Positions 1 through 8,303 of a DNA stretch of 64,000 nucleotides are shown here, piece by piece. The notes beneath the pieces were generated by a model, which searched no databases, was not told where the DNA came from, and was given only the letters and a program-made list of their open reading frames with translations. This DNA is from Zobellia barbeyronii (lineage in GTDB: Bacteria; Bacteroidota; Bacteroidia; Flavobacteriales; Flavobacteriaceae). Made by a program: the position numbers and the translations under genes. Location: the NCBI RefSeq assembly GCF_018603515.1, contig NZ_JACATN010000005.1:1-64000 (forward strand). The letters run 5' to 3'. The stretch's first letter is position 1. Every line of letters begins with the position of its first letter.

Positions 1-5
1 GGACC

Positions 6-109
6 GTTGAGGGAAATGAGTGTTACGGGAGTCGTGAAAAAACAGCTATTTATGCAGTACGTGTTTTTTTGCAGCGTAGTAACACGGCCTTTAGGTCATT
101 TCCCTCAAC
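6..109. ncRNA. Candidate structured RNA or long imperfect hairpin
   Basis: Bases 6-19 and 96-109 are perfect 14-bp reverse complements. Inside them, 20-26 pairs with 79-85 (7 bp), and the A-run ending in CA at 37-44 pairs with the TG plus T-run at 62-69 (8 bp). The result is one extended hairpin of about 104 nt with a 10-nt bulge at 86-95, an internal loop (27-36 against 70-78) and a 17-nt apical loop. No credible ORF covers it. It does not look like tRNA, tmRNA, SRP RNA or RNase P RNA. The transcribed strand cannot be decided, and it could instead be a small non-autonomous repeat. The pairing is seen directly; calling it an RNA is inference. Confidence 0.4.
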
Positions 110-123
110 ACATATATATGTGT
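108..123. repeat. 16-bp perfect palindrome
   Basis: ACACATATATATGTGT reads the same on both strands and abuts the hairpin at 6-109. It could be a protein-binding site or chance in AT-rich DNA. The following 124-340 is AT-rich and shows nothing else I can support. Confidence 0.3.
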
Positions 124-340
124 AATTAATCCTCAAGATACAAAAAGAATCAAAAACCTCACTATCTACTGTAGATAAGGAAATGAGGGCTATTCTATAA
201 GGTAGGTATTCTGTATATCACTTTTAGCTTTCTTTAATTTTGATATACAAAATGAGGTATAGCCTCTTAAAAATTATAGTGTATGTAATATTTATTTTAA
301 GCTTATAGTTTAAATCAAGTCCTATAATTTTTACATTTAG

Positions 341-1126
341 TTATAGGCGTTCCTCAACTTTAACAAGATGTTCAATTGGAAAAACCGAAGGGCCAAATTG
401 ATTGAAAATAGCAACATCTGCAGCATCACGACCAAAACCCAGAACAACATAACCTCCTGGAGAATCTACTTGGGTGGCATCAAAAGTATACCATCGGTTA
501 CCAATATATGCTTCAAACCAGGCATGCATATCCATTGGTTCCAGATTGTGTAAATAACCAACAACAATACGGGCAGGGATGCTCAAACTTCGGCACAAGG
601 CTATTCCTAAATGAGCCAAGTCCCGGCATACACCAAATTGTCTATTATTAACCTGAATTGCAGATAAGGGCTCATTATTACTACCAGGTAGATACTCAAT
701 GTTCTCACGCAACCAATTTGTAATTGCAGAAACTTGATTATACCCCATTAATTGGCCTTCTGTAATAGCTGCGCCCATTTCGTTAAAACAATCAGACTCA
801 CAATATCTACTAGGCAATAAATAGCTTAATACGGCATCTGGTAAATTTTGAATTTCAACAAATGGTGAGTCAAAACCTTGGTCAATGAAATTAGAGGTTA
901 CAACATCTGAAGAAGTAGAAATTGAGAACATGCCTGGTTGGGCAATTAATCGTTGACAAAGATTGCCATAGTTGTCCGTAAATTCAACAACAGGAGTACT
1001 TGGTGTAATTTTATATTCCTCTCTTTCTACCCATTGCTGGCTGCCGCTACGCGGCCTTAACATAAGAATGAATGGGGTGGGCTCAAAAATTTCAAACTTT
1101 AAGTCACAGCTCGTACGTAAACGCAT
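341..1126 (-). CDS. Transglutaminase-like domain protein
   Basis: This is a 261-residue protein without signal peptide or membrane segment, so it is probably cytoplasmic. The C-terminal half carries the transglutaminase/papain-fold triad: Cys167 in GVCRDLAH, His201 in MHAWFEAY and Asp216 in TFDATQ. The N-terminal half resembles the beta-rich N-terminal domain of bacterial transglutaminase-like proteins, with an RPR motif near residue 24. Members of this family are usually cysteine peptidases or amidases rather than protein crosslinkers; the substrate here is unknown. It is related to the transglutaminase-like proteins of the ATP-grasp cluster at 17.1-29.4 kb but stands 16 kb away. A TAAATTTG -7-like box lies on the minus strand at 1203-1210. 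Confidence 0.85.
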   Translation of the reverse strand: MRLRTSCDLKFEIFEPTPFILMLRPRSGSQQWVEREEYKITPSTPVVEFTDNYGNLCQRLIAQPGMFSISTSSDVVTSNFIDQGFDSPFVEIQNLPDAVLSYLLPSRYCESDCFNEMGAAITEGQLMGYNQVSAITNWLRENIEYLPGSNNEPLSAIQVNNRQFGVCRDLAHLGIALCRSLSIPARIVVGYLHNLEPMDMHAWFEAYIGNRWYTFDATQVDSPGGYVVLGFGRDAADVAIFNQFGPSVFPIEHLVKVEERL

Positions 1127-1495
1127 ATATCAATTTTATCAAGATTTATTATACAATAAGTACTAGCCAATTTTAAGCAAGGTATGAAGTAATTAGCTAA
1201 AACAAATTTATGTTCGTATAAATTTGATGTTCGCTTTCAAGAAGGATTAAAGTAGTAATAAGTGCCTTATTTTACGCGTATTGATTGTGTATTTTTTGTG
1301 CTATTATAAAATGAGTAATTGAAGGGTTTTATTTTAACGAATAGCTACTAAAGACATTCTTTTATTACATAATCTAAAGTAGTAGAATGCACAAAACGAA
1401 TAATTTTATATAAGTAGTAATCAATAATCTATAAATGAGTCTGAAGCAGTATAATCAAATACTAAATAAGAAATGTCTGGCTTTGATGCTTTGAA
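1127..1495. other. Intergenic, AT-rich
   Basis: No coding signal is seen. A TAnnTTTG box (TAAATTTG) occurs on the minus strand at 1203-1210, suitably placed for the gene starting at 1126. The same motif occurs on the plus strand at 1219-1226 with no gene to serve. No terminator hairpin was found. Confidence 0.4.
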
Positions 1496-2275
1496 TTACA
1501 ATACTGAACCATCATCTAGCCAACGTTGTAAAAGAGTATCGTTATGGGAAATAGATACAATATGAAATTTATTAAAACGCTTAAAAACTCTTGATTCTTT
1601 CAAGCTTTCCATACAAACTGATACTGGAGAAAGATAGTTGGAATGAATTAAAAAAAGTTCGCCTTCACGTTTTAAGAGATAACCTACATGACCCTCGTCA
1701 AAACCTATGAAATAAAGTCCTTCCGTCGTTAAGTTATCAATCTCCTCAAAAGCCTTTTCTGGAGTATTTTGATGAACCTTATTAATGACAGATCCACAAC
1801 TAATCATTTTAGCCTCATCAATAGGTGATTTTTGAGCAAGCTTATACCGGTTAAGCTTTATACCCATATCACGCAAGGTGGTTGATATAAAATAACCACA
1901 TGCAATTTTACCTTTGTTAGGAACAGCTGTATGGCCTCCAAAACTCCAAGGAGTACCATACCAATGCGGTATAATTTTATCTACTAGTTGATTGGCGAAC
2001 GCTGTTTTAATGTTATCAAAAGAAATAGTGCCTAATCTAAGACCTTCCTTTAAACGCAAACGAAGTTGGTTTGCATCTACTTTAGAACTGGCATAAGAAA
2101 CCGCTACACTATCTAAATCTGTATGAAGTTCCAAAGTCGTCCCTTTTGCAAAACTGCTGTCTTCTGTTGCAGAAAAAAGCCTTTCAAAAGTGTAACTTAT
2201 GGATTCCACTTTGTCTATTTTAGGTGGTATCTCATTTGTAAACCCTAGTGAAAGCAGTAAAGAAAAAAATAACAT
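1496..2275 (-). CDS. Secreted NlpC/P60-like putative cysteine hydrolase
   Basis: This is a 259-residue protein with a hydrophobic N-terminal segment (residues 1-12) that looks like a signal peptide. The middle and C-terminal parts carry a papain-like arrangement: a Cys in the motif KIACGYF, a His in DEGHVGYLL about 75 residues later, and a further polar site in LIHSNY. This order fits the NlpC/P60 or amidase superfamily, which cleaves peptide bonds in peptidoglycan or small amide substrates, but I do not recognise a specific family. It is followed on the same strand by a transglutaminase-like gene and preceded by a lipoprotein with similar Cys/His spacing. A hydrolase function is inference from motifs. 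Confidence 0.6.
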   Translation of the reverse strand: MLFFSLLLSLGFTNEIPPKIDKVESISYTFERLFSATEDSSFAKGTTLELHTDLDSVAVSYASSKVDANQLRLRLKEGLRLGTISFDNIKTAFANQLVDKIIPHWYGTPWSFGGHTAVPNKGKIACGYFISTTLRDMGIKLNRYKLAQKSPIDEAKMISCGSVINKVHQNTPEKAFEEIDNLTTEGLYFIGFDEGHVGYLLKREGELFLIHSNYLSPVSVCMESLKESRVFKRFNKFHIVSISHNDTLLQRWLDDGSVL

Positions 2276-2379
2276 AGATTTTTGTAGAATTAGAAGTCGG
2301 ACTCTGATTTTGTAACGTATTCTTTAAGAGAAAATTACATTGAAAATGTTAAACTTTTGCTTAAGTATTTAGTAGCCCG

Positions 2380-3312
2380 TTAGATACTAAGATTAACAGC
2401 CCACCACACTTCATAATCTCTAGGAACTAAAGGTCTGTAACTTTGAAAACCTTGATCGGCAATTCTAAGTCCAATAATTGCATTTTTATCATCACGAACA
2501 TAACTTATGAAAACGAACGAATGTCCGTAAGGGTCAAGTTTTTTAACATCTACCCCCTGCACTACCTTTTCATAGTCTTCTTCGTATCTCCAAACTTGCA
2601 TGAGTGCTCCCGGTCTTAATTGGCCACTCCAAATCCCGGATGCATCCACCAAAGTACCCATTCCGGCATAAGCAATAGCGCCAGCATTACCCTTACCCCT
2701 ATATTCTTCTGGAAGGCTACGCCATTCTGGGTGTTCTTCTGAAGCAGAAACATAAAGCAAGTTAAAAACCTGTTTTGGTGTAAAGAATTTTGAAGCTATA
2801 CGATCCGGCAAATCTTCATAAGGCAAATGACCGTGAACCTCTTTATACGCTTGTTCAAAACGACCTTTACTTACTGAAAGACAATGACCTCCTGGCTCTT
2901 TATTTGTACTATTTGTATAGTTTTCTACTATCTTATCTGCTACCGGACTTTTTATATCCAAATAATTAGGGTCTACAAATTGTGGGATTGATATAGGTTT
3001 TATTAGAATTTGATTTCCTTCTATACCGGTGGCAACTTGTGTTAATGAATCTATGGCCTTAGGTAGAATGGGTATTTCTAGCTCAGACTTGTGGTGAATA
3101 TGGCCGTGATCATCAAAATCATAAGTATAAACAGCAGCTCCGGAATTATTATGACGAGTACTGTGAACTTCCTCAGTATTTACATCCGAACTTGAAAGAG
3201 TTGTTTCCTGATTATTTTGTTCGGTTGCTTTACAACCCAAGAGTATGAAACCTAGAAATACAGTGTAAGCAATAGATTTTTTTAATAATAATTTTAATAA
3301 GGTACTCCTCAT
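2380..3312 (-). CDS. Lipoprotein with possible papain-like fold
   Basis: This is a 310-residue protein. A hydrophobic segment ends in the lipobox LLGC (Cys27), so it should be lipid-anchored in the envelope. A low-complexity Ser/Thr/Asn/His linker of about 50 residues follows. The C-terminal half contains GGHCLSVS, then PYGHSFVFISY, then RIADQGFQ, an order of Cys, His, Asp that fits NlpC/P60 or CHAP-like amidases. No named family was recognised. It lies 104 bp upstream of another putative cysteine hydrolase on the same strand and may be co-transcribed with it. A TACCTTTG -7-type box lies on the minus strand at 3370-3377. Confidence 0.55.
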   Translation of the reverse strand: MRSTLLKLLLKKSIAYTVFLGFILLGCKATEQNNQETTLSSSDVNTEEVHSTRHNNSGAAVYTYDFDDHGHIHHKSELEIPILPKAIDSLTQVATGIEGNQILIKPISIPQFVDPNYLDIKSPVADKIVENYTNSTNKEPGGHCLSVSKGRFEQAYKEVHGHLPYEDLPDRIASKFFTPKQVFNLLYVSASEEHPEWRSLPEEYRGKGNAGAIAYAGMGTLVDASGIWSGQLRPGALMQVWRYEEDYEKVVQGVDVKKLDPYGHSFVFISYVRDDKNAIIGLRIADQGFQSYRPLVPRDYEVWWAVNLSI

Positions 3313-3767
3313 TTTTTAAGCTTGTATTCTCATTTTAAATCGGTTTGGCTAAACCTGATAGCGGAATTGCAAAGGTAAAACAATTACGGACTTATATTTT
3401 ATATGATGGTGGTTCAAAAACTAGAAAAAATTTGTGCACAAGTCCCTAAAATACAGTAATCTTAAATAAATTCCTGAGAAGGATTTACAGACTATAATTT
3501 ATGCTTTTGCAATTCATAATGATTTCTCCATTCTTTTCTTGTCTAGGACAAAACCAGATTATTAAGAAATTAACTTTTTTTAAGAATACCAGATGGATTT
3601 ATGTACTACTTTTGCCGCCTTAAAATCAGTATCAAGAATCTCAAAAAAGGAGATAGCAACCTGCAGTAACAAGCAAGGTGCTAAATAGATAAGCCAATTA
3701 ATTGGAACAAATGTTAAGTCATATTTCTTCTTATTTGCCGCTATTTTTTTGAAAACATTATAGTAAA
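3313..3767. other. Divergent intergenic region
   Basis: This lies between the divergent lipoprotein and antiporter genes. It holds the -7 box candidate at 3370-3377. A 64-codon leftward ORF (3580-3774) that could encode one hydrophobic helix overlaps the antiporter start and is not accepted as a gene. Nothing else is supported. Confidence 0.4.
3370..3377 (-). promoter_or_regulatory. Bacteroidota -7 box candidate
   Basis: TACCTTTG matches the TAnnTTTG consensus of Bacteroidota primary-sigma promoters. It lies 58 bp upstream of the lipoprotein start at 3312. No clear -33 TTTG partner is seen, so this is a weak call. Confidence 0.35.
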
Positions 3768-5066
3768 ATGGCAAGTATAAAAAACAGTATTCCCAAATTC
3801 TCAGCTTTAATACCCCTATTTGTATTCGTTTTTACTTTTTTAGGTGTTGGTATCTATCAAAATGATTTCTATGCCTTACCTGCTCCTATAGCAGTAATTG
3901 TAGGAATTGTTGTGGCATTTTTGATGTTCAAACAATCTATACATTCAAAAATAAGCACTTTATTAAAAGGCTGTGGTGATGATAAAATATTAACCATGTG
4001 CTTGATCTATTTACTAGCAGGGGCATTTGCTGCAATTACCAATGAAACCGGTAGTGTAGATTCTATAGTAAACTTAGGGTTAGATTATATTGCCATTCAA
4101 TATATTTATGTTGGTATTTTTATTATTGCAGGTTTTCTGTCTGTTTCAACAGGAACATCGGTAGGAGCTATTGTTGCATTAGCACCTATTGTTGTTGGAT
4201 TTGCTGATAAAAGTGGTGCTGATTTAGCTATTTTATGCGGTGCGCTTTTAGGTGGTAGTATGTTTGGGGATAATTTATCGGTTATTTCAGATACCACCAT
4301 TGCGGCCACACAATCTTTAGGTTGTAAAATGAGCGATAAGTTCAAACAGAATATTAAAATTGCGGTTCCCGCTGCCCTATTCACTATTGCCATATTAGTC
4401 TTTCAAGGTTTGGGCTTAGAGTCTAAAGAAACAGAAGCTGTTGTATATAGTTACTCTATTATAAAAATAATGCCCTATCTATTGGTCATCATACTTTCCA
4501 TAACGGGTGTAAATGTCTTTGTAACCTTACTGCTAGGTTCTATTTCTGCAGGTCTTTTAGGAATTGTTTATGGTGATTTCACTCTAATAGAATCGACTAA
4601 AATTGCTTATTCCGGCTTTACAAACATGACAGAAATTTTTCTTCTGTCTCTTCTTACCGGAGGATTGGCTGCTTTAGTTGAAAGAAATGGAGGTATAGAA
4701 TTTATACTGGTTAACATAAAAAAGCTCATTAAAAATCAAAAAACGGCGCAGTTTGGAATAGCAACATTAGTGAGTACAATTAATATGGCCATTGCAAATA
4801 ATACAGTGGCAATTATCATAGCTGGTCCTATTGCTAAAACTATAAATGATGAGTATAAATTGGATAATAAAAAAACAGCTTCTATTCTAGATATTTTTGC
4901 TTGTATTTCTCAGGGTTTGTTGCCTTACGGAGCACAAGTTTTAATGATTTTAAGTTTTTCAAAAGGAAGAATAGATTATTTAGATTTAATATCTAATACC
5001 TGGTATTTATTACTGTTATTCATTTACACGGTATTATTTATAAGTTTCAAACCTTTAAGAAAGTAA
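3768..5066 (+). CDS. NhaC-family Na+/H+ antiporter-type transporter
   Basis: This 432-residue protein has about eleven hydrophobic segments and is an inner-membrane transporter. Residues 162-179 carry GGSMFGDNLSVISDTT, the signature of the Na+/H+ antiporter domain (PF03553). A second conserved stretch rich in Asn (MAIANNTVAIII) lies in the C-terminal half. The family exchanges sodium for protons, and some members move amino acids or dicarboxylates instead, so the substrate is not fixed. Its length is in the usual range for compact members. It is transcribed alone, with genes on the other strand upstream and an outer-membrane protein gene 321 bp downstream. Confidence 0.88.
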   Translation: MASIKNSIPKFSALIPLFVFVFTFLGVGIYQNDFYALPAPIAVIVGIVVAFLMFKQSIHSKISTLLKGCGDDKILTMCLIYLLAGAFAAITNETGSVDSIVNLGLDYIAIQYIYVGIFIIAGFLSVSTGTSVGAIVALAPIVVGFADKSGADLAILCGALLGGSMFGDNLSVISDTTIAATQSLGCKMSDKFKQNIKIAVPAALFTIAILVFQGLGLESKETEAVVYSYSIIKIMPYLLVIILSITGVNVFVTLLLGSISAGLLGIVYGDFTLIESTKIAYSGFTNMTEIFLLSLLTGGLAALVERNGGIEFILVNIKKLIKNQKTAQFGIATLVSTINMAIANNTVAIIIAGPIAKTINDEYKLDNKKTASILDIFACISQGLLPYGAQVLMILSFSKGRIDYLDLISNTWYLLLLFIYTVLFISFKPLRK

Positions 5067-5387
5067 TAAAACTACTATGGTGTATTACCTTATGCCGCAA
5101 AGTGCACACTTCCCTCCTACTTTTTTGGTTTAAAAATGCTTAATTATCAGCATAAAAGAAGTTTTCATAGATGAAGCTCAACTTGGGTGTTAAAACTCCG
5201 TTGTAGTTGCAAGAATTTTCTTTTAAAAAGTATCTTTATATACCAAATTTGATTTGGTTGAACTATAAGCTAGGGAGCATGCTACTAATTAAGAAAAAAA
5301 AGCCTGGTCATAAGTAAATATTGCTTCTAAAAATTAGCTTTATAGGTCCGATTATTTAATAATTTTTAAAATTTCAAATTATCTATT
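5067..5387. other. Intergenic
   Basis: This is an AT-rich gap between two rightward genes. No convincing hairpin, RNA or ORF is seen. It should hold the promoter of the outer-membrane protein gene, but no TAnnTTTG box was found. Confidence 0.35.
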
Positions 5388-6248
5388 ATGAAGCATTTAA
5401 TTACAGTTTGTGCCGCTGTTTTAATAAGTACAATATCTTATGGGCAGTTACAAGTTTCAGTAAGTTCCGGATATGCTATAGGTAGCGCCACAATGAAGTT
5501 AGGAGAGAAAGTAAATACATCTGAAACGGAAAACACGTATGGCAGTTATGGAGAAGGCACCAATTTTCAAATAAGGGGGACTTATTTTTTTGATGATTCC
5601 TTTGGTGTGGACTTAGGTATTGGTTACTTACGAGGTACAGATCAAGAATTATCAATAGTAAATTTACCTAATACAGAAGTAGATGCTGTTGCTAGAGCTC
5701 GTGCTTTTGGATCTTCGGTTTCTGTAGTATATAAATTTACCAACAATATTTATGGTCGTTTTGGAGCTCTATTAAAGTTAGGCGGAAAAACTGAAGGCGT
5801 AATTTACCGTAAATCAGTCTTTTCTGCTGAAGAAGCTGCAGCTTTTGGTGTGCCAGAAGGATCGTATTCTGAAACCAATTATAAAGAAGATTTTCACGGA
5901 CATTTTCCTTTAGGTTTTGTTGGTGCTCTTGGTTATAAGTATGACATAAATCCTCATTTCAGCATTTTTGCCGAGGCAGAATATTATGGAATTAGTTTAA
6001 AAAGAAAAGATTCTGAAATCTCAGAATTTAATACAGATGTTATTTTACCTGATGGAACTGTGGCCGTTAGTGGTCTTTACACATTAGAGAATTTACCTGA
6101 TGGCATTGATCGTAAAACTACTTATGTAGACAATCTATCAAATACCAACACAGATACTTCAAAAGAATTATCTCAAAAAGTACCGTATTCTTCTTTCGGA
6201 ATTAATTTTGGTATAACGTATAAATTTCAACGTTTTAATAAAGAGTAA
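5388..6248 (+). CDS. Outer-membrane beta-barrel protein
   Basis: This 286-residue protein starts with a clear signal peptide (residues 1-19, ending SYGQ). The rest alternates amphipathic beta strands and loops, and ends with a strand FGINFGITYKFQRF that resembles a barrel-closing strand. Strand motifs such as RFGALLKLGGK and GALGYKYDI support a small monomeric barrel. The family is outer membrane protein of the Bacteroidota beta-barrel type; the ligand or role is unknown. A strong bidirectional terminator follows at 6278-6323. Confidence 0.75.
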   Translation: MKHLITVCAAVLISTISYGQLQVSVSSGYAIGSATMKLGEKVNTSETENTYGSYGEGTNFQIRGTYFFDDSFGVDLGIGYLRGTDQELSIVNLPNTEVDAVARARAFGSSVSVVYKFTNNIYGRFGALLKLGGKTEGVIYRKSVFSAEEAAAFGVPEGSYSETNYKEDFHGHFPLGFVGALGYKYDINPHFSIFAEAEYYGISLKRKDSEISEFNTDVILPDGTVAVSGLYTLENLPDGIDRKTTYVDNLSNTNTDTSKELSQKVPYSSFGINFGITYKFQRFNKE

Positions 6249-6277
6249 TTCTTCAAGCAATATATTCGCTTAGTCTT

Positions 6278-6323
6278 AAAAAAAGCACCCTACTAAAACT
6301 AGTTTTAATAGGGAGCTTTTTTT
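6278..6323. terminator. Bidirectional rho-independent terminator
   Basis: An A-run followed by GC and CCCTA at 6278-6292 pairs with TAGGG, GC and a T-run at 6309-6323. Its position between two convergent genes fits termination in both directions. Confidence 0.8.
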
Positions 6324-6359
6324 AGTATAGTAAACATATTGAATACGATACTTCCTATT

Positions 6360-8177
6360 TTATAGCTTCCTGATTTTTGGTAACATGGTCTCATTTTTCT
6401 CTTGAAAATCTTCCATATTAGAAAGAATAGTGTTTAAAAGTATAAGAACATCTTTCATATACGGCCCTTTATTAAGCATTACACATTCCGCTTTTAAAGA
6501 AGTGACCACATCTGTAATTTCTGATCGCGACGGAAGTCCGTTCTTTGCTAGGTTTTCTAACACTTGGGTAGCCCAGATTACGGGTATATGTGCCGCTCCG
6601 CATATAGATAATAGTTCATGTTGTACTTGGCCAATTTCTTGCCAACCGGTTTCAACGGCCAGATCGCCACGGGCTATCATAACGCCAATCTTCTTTACTT
6701 GCATGACTTCTAGAAGAATTTCCTCTAGATTATCAAAAGCAAACTTAGTTTCTATTTTTAATATGATTCCTAGCTTATCATATGCTTTTAACTTTTTCAA
6801 TTCAGAAAATAGTTTTTGTACATCTTTTTTAGAGTTCACAAATGAAAAGTTGACGATATCCGCATGCTTGGCTACAAAAGCTAAATCTTCTTTGTCTTTT
6901 GGTGTAAGTCCGCTAATTCCTAAATTGGTATTAGGAAAGTTCATGCCTTTCTCTGCTTTTAATTTAACTCCTTTTTCTGCGGCTCTTGTTATGAGGACTT
7001 CAAAACTATTCTTTGTTATGGACTGTATTATTCCTTCAATTTTACCATCATCAAACAATACTAAATCCCCTTTATTTACTTTTTCAAAAATTCCCGGAAA
7101 TTGACAAGGAATATGTGCTTTTTCTAAAACTTCACCATGCTCATTTACTACAGCAGAGCTTCCAGGAATACTTTCATCCGTTATAACTACCATATCATCT
7201 TTGTAAAGCCTTACAGCCTTCTGTATTTCAGGCAGAGAACCTATAGTTCCCTTTTTACCAAGAGTACTACTTTCAATAGCTGCACCAGTTTTAAAAGATA
7301 TGGCCTTGCTTGATTTTACAAGTACACTTTTCTCAAAAGACCCTATTACTTTAAGTTTCCTAGATTTATTGTTGGCATCTACTATGCTAATTTTATCATT
7401 TACGACAAGTTCACCTAACCAATCTGCATTTATAGGTACGGCATGAGCAGGCACAAGTTCTGCAGTGCTTGTAATCAACTCAATTTCTACTGGTTTTAAA
7501 ACAAATCCGTCATCATCTATTTTAGGTTTAAATTTGATGATTCTTGCGCCTGGCTCCACAGCTCCCGTTCGGATTTTGGGTCCCGCCAAATCCATGGCAA
7601 TTTTTACCGATGAACCCAATTCTTCTGAAGCATTTTTTACATTCTTAATTATTTTCTTCCAAACCTCTGGTGTATCATGAGCACAATTTATCCTGGCACA
7701 GTTCATTCCGTTTTTTACCATGTCATAAACAAGTGCATAATCTTTTGCCGCATGAGAAGGCATGGTAACCATAATACGCACCCTACGGCCTTCCGAAGGA
7801 TAACCAAAAAGAGCTTCTGTATTTGACTTTAAAAGTTTTTTACTCTTTTTAGTAGACAATTGGGCCTTTTCAAAATTTGTAGGAGCACCATCTGCCAGAC
7901 GATATAACAAGTATAAAACTTTTACCAAGCTATCTTCTACATGTCCTTGCGCATTGGCAAAGCGGGTCATACCCAGATTTCCAAGCTTTCTTTGACTTTC
8001 CCTAAAATCCGATTTTCTAAATTGATGGTAGTGCACAAGGTTTAATGCACTTTTTTTATGATGGGAATGTATCTTCTTCAAAATGGGTTTGGCTTTCTCC
8101 TCTCCTTTCCTGATTTTGCGCAAAATAGCTTCCATTTCTTTAATGAGGCTATTTATTTTTTTCGGGTTGATATTCAT
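6360..8177 (-). CDS. Atypical pyruvate kinase
   Basis: This 605-residue protein has pyruvate kinase motifs. With the start at MNINPKK they are ARINCAHD (161-168), MDLAGPKIRTG (195-205), the catalytic lysine K474 in LKIE, ARGDLAVE (502-509) and WATQVLEN (536-543). The family converts phosphoenolpyruvate and ADP to pyruvate and ATP. Three things are unusual. There is an N-terminal helical, Lys-rich extension of about 130 residues. The inserted B domain (roughly 206-410) is about twice the usual size. The protein ends just after the barrel, so the allosteric C domain is absent; the usual MLSGE is replaced by MLNKG. An upstream start at 8225 would add 16 residues and looks less likely. It could have an altered substrate. 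Confidence 0.85.
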   Translation of the reverse strand: MNINPKKINSLIKEMEAILRKIRKGEEKAKPILKKIHSHHKKSALNLVHYHQFRKSDFRESQRKLGNLGMTRFANAQGHVEDSLVKVLYLLYRLADGAPTNFEKAQLSTKKSKKLLKSNTEALFGYPSEGRRVRIMVTMPSHAAKDYALVYDMVKNGMNCARINCAHDTPEVWKKIIKNVKNASEELGSSVKIAMDLAGPKIRTGAVEPGARIIKFKPKIDDDGFVLKPVEIELITSTAELVPAHAVPINADWLGELVVNDKISIVDANNKSRKLKVIGSFEKSVLVKSSKAISFKTGAAIESSTLGKKGTIGSLPEIQKAVRLYKDDMVVITDESIPGSSAVVNEHGEVLEKAHIPCQFPGIFEKVNKGDLVLFDDGKIEGIIQSITKNSFEVLITRAAEKGVKLKAEKGMNFPNTNLGISGLTPKDKEDLAFVAKHADIVNFSFVNSKKDVQKLFSELKKLKAYDKLGIILKIETKFAFDNLEEILLEVMQVKKIGVMIARGDLAVETGWQEIGQVQHELLSICGAAHIPVIWATQVLENLAKNGLPSRSEITDVVTSLKAECVMLNKGPYMKDVLILLNTILSNMEDFQEKNETMLPKIRKL

Positions 8178-8303
8178 GGGTGATTTAATATATGTTGACC
8201 TTACCCGAAAGATATTAAAAATCACTTATTTATTTTATGACAACTGTCATTTGGAAGTTCATTTAACTATAGAAAACCCAATATTCTACTTTACTAAGAA
8301 ACT

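Noticed and set aside
3580-3774. 64-codon leftward ORF with one hydrophobic segment
   Set aside because: It overlaps the start of the antiporter gene, lacks recognised homology and lies in a promoter region; chance in AT-rich DNA is more likely.
6430-7104. Rightward 224-codon ORF antisense to pyruvate kinase
   Set aside because: It is a shadow of the conserved leftward gene, with unlikely composition (many Ser, Ile, Phe) and no motifs.
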